DNA of 7,136 bases from Anaerolineae bacterium (GTDB taxonomy: Bacteria; Chloroflexota; Anaerolineae; Aggregatilineales; Phototrophicaceae). The stretch covers positions 1-7,136 of the forward strand of contig JANQRM010000199.1 in the NCBI GenBank assembly GCA_028284565.1, in the 5' to 3' direction. The position numbers were made by a program, and so were the translations under genes. A model generated the notes under the pieces. It made no database searches. It was not told the DNA's origin and saw only the letters and a list, made by a program, of their open reading frames with translations. Below, one piece after another: positions 5,398-7,136 of the stretch. The stretch's first letter is position 1, and every line of letters starts with the position of its first letter.

Positions 5398-5841
5398 CTA
5401 GCGCGGATGAAATTGATGGTAGGTGGCAAGCAGGGGAATGATAATGGGGATGAAGAAACCCAGATTTCCTAGTGCGTTGGGTGTGATACCAGATGCAAGC
5501 GATGCACCCGTATCCAATATGAACCATGCCACCACACTCAAGGTAATGACATTCCATGCCCATGTTTCGCCTTGCCGGAAAGGTTGGACTATGATACCCA
5601 CTAGCGGGATAAACCAACCGACAATGATGGCTCCCATCACTTGTAAGTTAAATTCGAGATAGGTGGCATTCTCATCTGAGAGCGCGGCAAATGCTTCCTC
5701 TCCATTGAACAGTTGATTATAAGACAAGCGACCAATTGTGTTCTGGAAGACAGAAGGAACGAAAATGAGAATTAAGCCGAAGCCGATCAACAGAATGAAA
5801 GTCAACAATAGCCAACGTGTCCAAAAGGTTGAGATTCTCAT
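5398..5841 (-). CDS. Four-helix membrane protein, second copy of tandem pair
   Basis: A 147-residue integral membrane protein of unknown function with four hydrophobic segments (about 9-30, 64-86, 94-115, 120-141). It begins MRISTFWTRWLL and ends PLLATYHQFHPR. It is a paralog of the next gene upstream (5844-6317), sharing about 66 of 147 positions in an ungapped hand alignment. Shared motifs include ISTFWTRWLL, FGLIL.F.PS, YNQ.F, MGA, PFR.GE.WAW, S..WF..D, AL.N.GF and ATY.QFHP. The ATG is 2 nt after the upstream stop, and the AAGGA site (5849-5853) sits inside the end of that gene, so the two are cotranscribed. I do not recognise a named family. No catalytic or metal-binding set of residues stands out beyond the conserved PFR.GE.WAW loop. 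Confidence 0.8.
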   Translation of the reverse strand: MRISTFWTRWLLLTFILLIGFGLILIFVPSVFQNTIGRLSYNQLFNGEEAFAALSDENATYLEFNLQVMGAIIVGWFIPLVGIIVQPFRQGETWAWNVITLSVVAWFILDTGASLASGITPNALGNLGFFIPIIIPLLATYHQFHPR

Positions 5842-5843
5842 GG

Positions 5844-6317
5844 CTATATCCTTGCAGGTTGGGGTTGGCGGTTATCTTTGGGATGGAATTGACGATAAGT
5901 CGCAATGAGCGGGAGTACCATCAATACTAAAAAGCCAACATTTGCTAGAGCATGTAGCGGGAAGCCGGTCACAATGGAAACGTAGCTGTCCCCTTCAAAC
6001 CAGATAAGGACACTGACGGTTATCAGTTTCCATGCCCATGCTTCACCTCGACGAAAGGGAATCGTTATCAAGCCGATAATGAGGCTAATCCACGCCATTA
6101 TGACTGCACCCATGATTCCATAGACGAAGTGTTGGAAGCTGATTTCGGCTGAAGTGAGCGTGCTAAACACATCTTCATGACCGAAGAATTGGTTGTAATA
6201 TCGACTACCAAATGATTCGAGAATCAAGGAGGGGGCAAAGACAAGAATCAAGCCAAAAAGGAACATGATCCCACAAACAACGAGTAGCCAGCGTGTCCAG
6301 AAGGTTGAGATTTGCAT
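5844..6317 (-). CDS. Four-helix membrane protein, first copy of tandem pair
   Basis: A 157-residue paralog of the downstream gene with the same topology: four hydrophobic segments (about 9-30, 64-86, 94-115, 120-141), a short N-terminus MQISTFWTRWLL, and the loop PFRRGEAWAW (about 87-96) between helices 2 and 3. It carries ten or so extra polar C-terminal residues (DNRQPQPARI) after the shared QFHP ending. In the predicted loop between helices 1 and 2 it has YYNQFFGHED (40-49), where the paralog has SYNQLFNGEE. GGAG at 6325-6328 lies 7 nt before the ATG at 6317. It heads a two-gene operon. The function is unknown; loop conservation suggests a selective role rather than a simple anchor. The tandem duplication is old enough that the copies have diverged to about 45% identity. 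Confidence 0.8.
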   Translation of the reverse strand: MQISTFWTRWLLVVCGIMFLFGLILVFAPSLILESFGSRYYNQFFGHEDVFSTLTSAEISFQHFVYGIMGAVIMAWISLIIGLITIPFRRGEAWAWKLITVSVLIWFEGDSYVSIVTGFPLHALANVGFLVLMVLPLIATYRQFHPKDNRQPQPARI

Positions 6318-6350
6318 GAATTGTCTCCATAGTAGGTATGTGTTAGAGAC

Positions 6351-6356
6351 ACTATA
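6351..6356 (-). promoter_or_regulatory. Possible -10 box of the tandem membrane-protein operon
   Basis: TATAGT on the minus strand (five of six to TATAAT) lies 33 nt before the ATG at 6317. The hexamers 17-18 bp upstream (ACAAAT/TACAAA) are poor -35 boxes and fall inside the perfect palindrome at 6373-6388. The promoter may therefore be governed by a regulator bound there. Confidence 0.4.
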
Positions 6357-6372
6357 GGCGTGGACTTACTGC

Positions 6373-6388
6373 CATTTGTAGACAAATG
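6373..6388. promoter_or_regulatory. Perfect palindrome, probable operator
   Basis: CATTTGTAGACAAATG has 7-bp perfect arms around a 2-bp centre and sits where the -35 of the downstream operon would be. TGCCA repeats flank it at 6370-6374, 6391-6395 and 6401-6405 (spacings 21 and 10 bp, near whole helical turns). A short hairpin is another reading, but no T-run follows on the minus strand, so it is not a good terminator for the TPR gene. Confidence 0.45.
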
Positions 6389-6427
6389 ACTGCCAAATTG
6401 TGCCAATTGTGGTTCTAGGTGCTGAAA

Positions 6428-7136
6428 TTAGACGGCGTTGAGTTGAGCAGTGGCGGCTTTGGCGGCATCATCATTCATGCCAAGTTTGGTGAAGATGAGC
6501 ATCGACTCGCCGAAGAGTTGGGCGGCGCGACGGCGTTTGCCCCGTTGTTGTAGACTTTCGGCATGAGCAAAGAGCGTCTTGGCGATTTCACCTTCTGCTT
6601 TGATTTTGCGGAAGGCACGTAGGGCGGTTTTGAAATAGTCGTCAGGATTGATGGAGAGAAGGGTTTGTGTGGGCATCGTTGTCATGACAGACATGACCCG
6701 ACCTATCGCACGATTAGCATAGCCAATTTGCATCGCACGTCCGAGTTCAGTGGCGGCACGTAAAGCTTGTTGTGCATGTTCCCATGCATCGGTCAGATGT
6801 TTTTGCTCAATGCAGATATTGACGAGAGAATGATGAATTTCGCAAACCACGTCAAGCCAATTCTGTTCTTCACGTTCAGTCGTACGCCACGACGAAGTAT
6901 TGCCTAGTTCGAGAGCCCTATTCAATTTTAGTTTGGCGGTTTTTAAATCACCTAAACTGACGAGAACATGCCCTTCATTGGCGAGTGCTAGGACTTGCAC
7001 TTCCATGTTGTTGTAACGTTTGGCATTGATGTGGACCATCTGGAAGGAACGACGGGCGCGGATGAGTTCGCCTTTCAGTCGCTGGCATTCCGCAATATTG
7101 AGTTCAATGTTGACGACACGGGAATAATTGCCCACC
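6428..7136 (-). CDS. TPR-repeat protein, C-terminal part
   Basis: Open frame from the right edge to a TAA at 6428-6430; about 235 residues seen, almost entirely helical tetratricopeptide repeats. Repeat-like helix pairs (numbering from the first visible codon) lie near 8-40, 47-79 (ALANEGHVLVSLGDLKTAKL), 98-131 (HHSLVNICIEQKHLTDAWEH), 134-175 and 184-218 (AKTLFAHAESLQQRGKRRRA). The visible first codon is GTG, but it lies inside a repeat, so the true start is outside the window. Such tails end large signalling or regulatory ATPases (LuxR/MalT-like, or TPR proteins with kinase or cyclase domains), where they bind ligands or partners. Which type this is cannot be said. The region 6530-6542 encodes a basic RGKRRR patch. 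The membrane-protein operon follows 110 bp downstream on the same strand. Confidence 0.8.
   Translation of the reverse strand, partial: VGNYSRVVNIELNIAECQRLKGELIRARRSFQMVHINAKRYNNMEVQVLALANEGHVLVSLGDLKTAKLKLNRALELGNTSSWRTTEREEQNWLDVVCEIHHSLVNICIEQKHLTDAWEHAQQALRAATELGRAMQIGYANRAIGRVMSVMTTMPTQTLLSINPDDYFKTALRAFRKIKAEGEIAKTLFAHAESLQQRGKRRRAAQLFGESMLIFTKLGMNDDAAKAATAQLNAV

Noticed and set aside
5423..5662. 79-residue plus-strand ORF opposite the second paralog membrane gene
   Set aside because: It is antisense to a gene supported by paralogy; Met/Pro-rich composition suggests chance.
7133..7135. Start codon of the TPR protein at the right edge
   Set aside because: The codon is GTG within an ongoing helical repeat at the window boundary. 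The frame stays open, so the real start is outside.
1..7136. Mobile element, CRISPR array, tRNA or phage signature
   Set aside because: No transposase or integrase frame, no regularly spaced direct repeats, no tRNA-like cloverleaf and no terminal repeats were seen on either strand.

Overview
The window is 7.1 kb of tightly packed bacterial chromosome at moderate GC (roughly one half by eye). It holds ten protein-coding genes, two of them cut by the window edges, and no RNA gene, insertion sequence or CRISPR array that I can see. Gene content and protein style suggest an uncultured or environmental Chloroflexota (Anaerolineae-like) bacterium: a sugar phosphate isomerase-like barrel, a fungal-type GH5 glycosidase, a sucrase/ferredoxin-like protein and a TPR regulator tail. 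This placement is inference from impression, not from a marker gene.

Layout. At the left edge, a leftward pair consists of a 50-residue microprotein (234-386) and, 3 nt after its stop, the N-terminal part of a sugar phosphate isomerase/epimerase-like TIM barrel (1-230). A divergent promoter region (387-505) separates them from a rightward pair: a 686-residue GH5 glycoside hydrolase (506-2566) resembling glucosylceramidases and steryl-glucosidases, with one C-terminal membrane helix, and an overlapping 49-residue single-span membrane protein (2541-2690). Convergent to these, with a 2-nt gap, lies a 108-residue stand-alone NIF3/PII-like domain protein (2693-3019). A second divergent region (3020-3116) leads to an MFS drug-efflux-type transporter (3117-4436), whose 3' end overlaps by 14 bp the 3' end of a leftward sucrase/ferredoxin-like [2Fe-2S] protein (4423-5283).

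Further right, all genes point left. Two tandem paralogous four-helix membrane proteins (5398-5841 and 5844-6317) are about 45% identical by hand count. They follow the C-terminal part of a TPR protein (6428 to the window end), separated by a 110-bp spacer with a perfect palindrome and phased repeats.

Functionally this looks like accessory metabolism rather than one pathway. The GH5/small-membrane-protein pair and the microprotein/isomerase pair could both serve glycan or glycolipid breakdown, on opposite sides of a shared control region. The MFS pump, the Fe-S protein and the membrane paralogs have no clear shared role. The most notable points are the membrane-tethered GH5 enzyme without a signal peptide, the two very small genes embedded in operons, the tandem unknown membrane proteins, and the symmetric DNA at 5317-5384 and 6368-6412.
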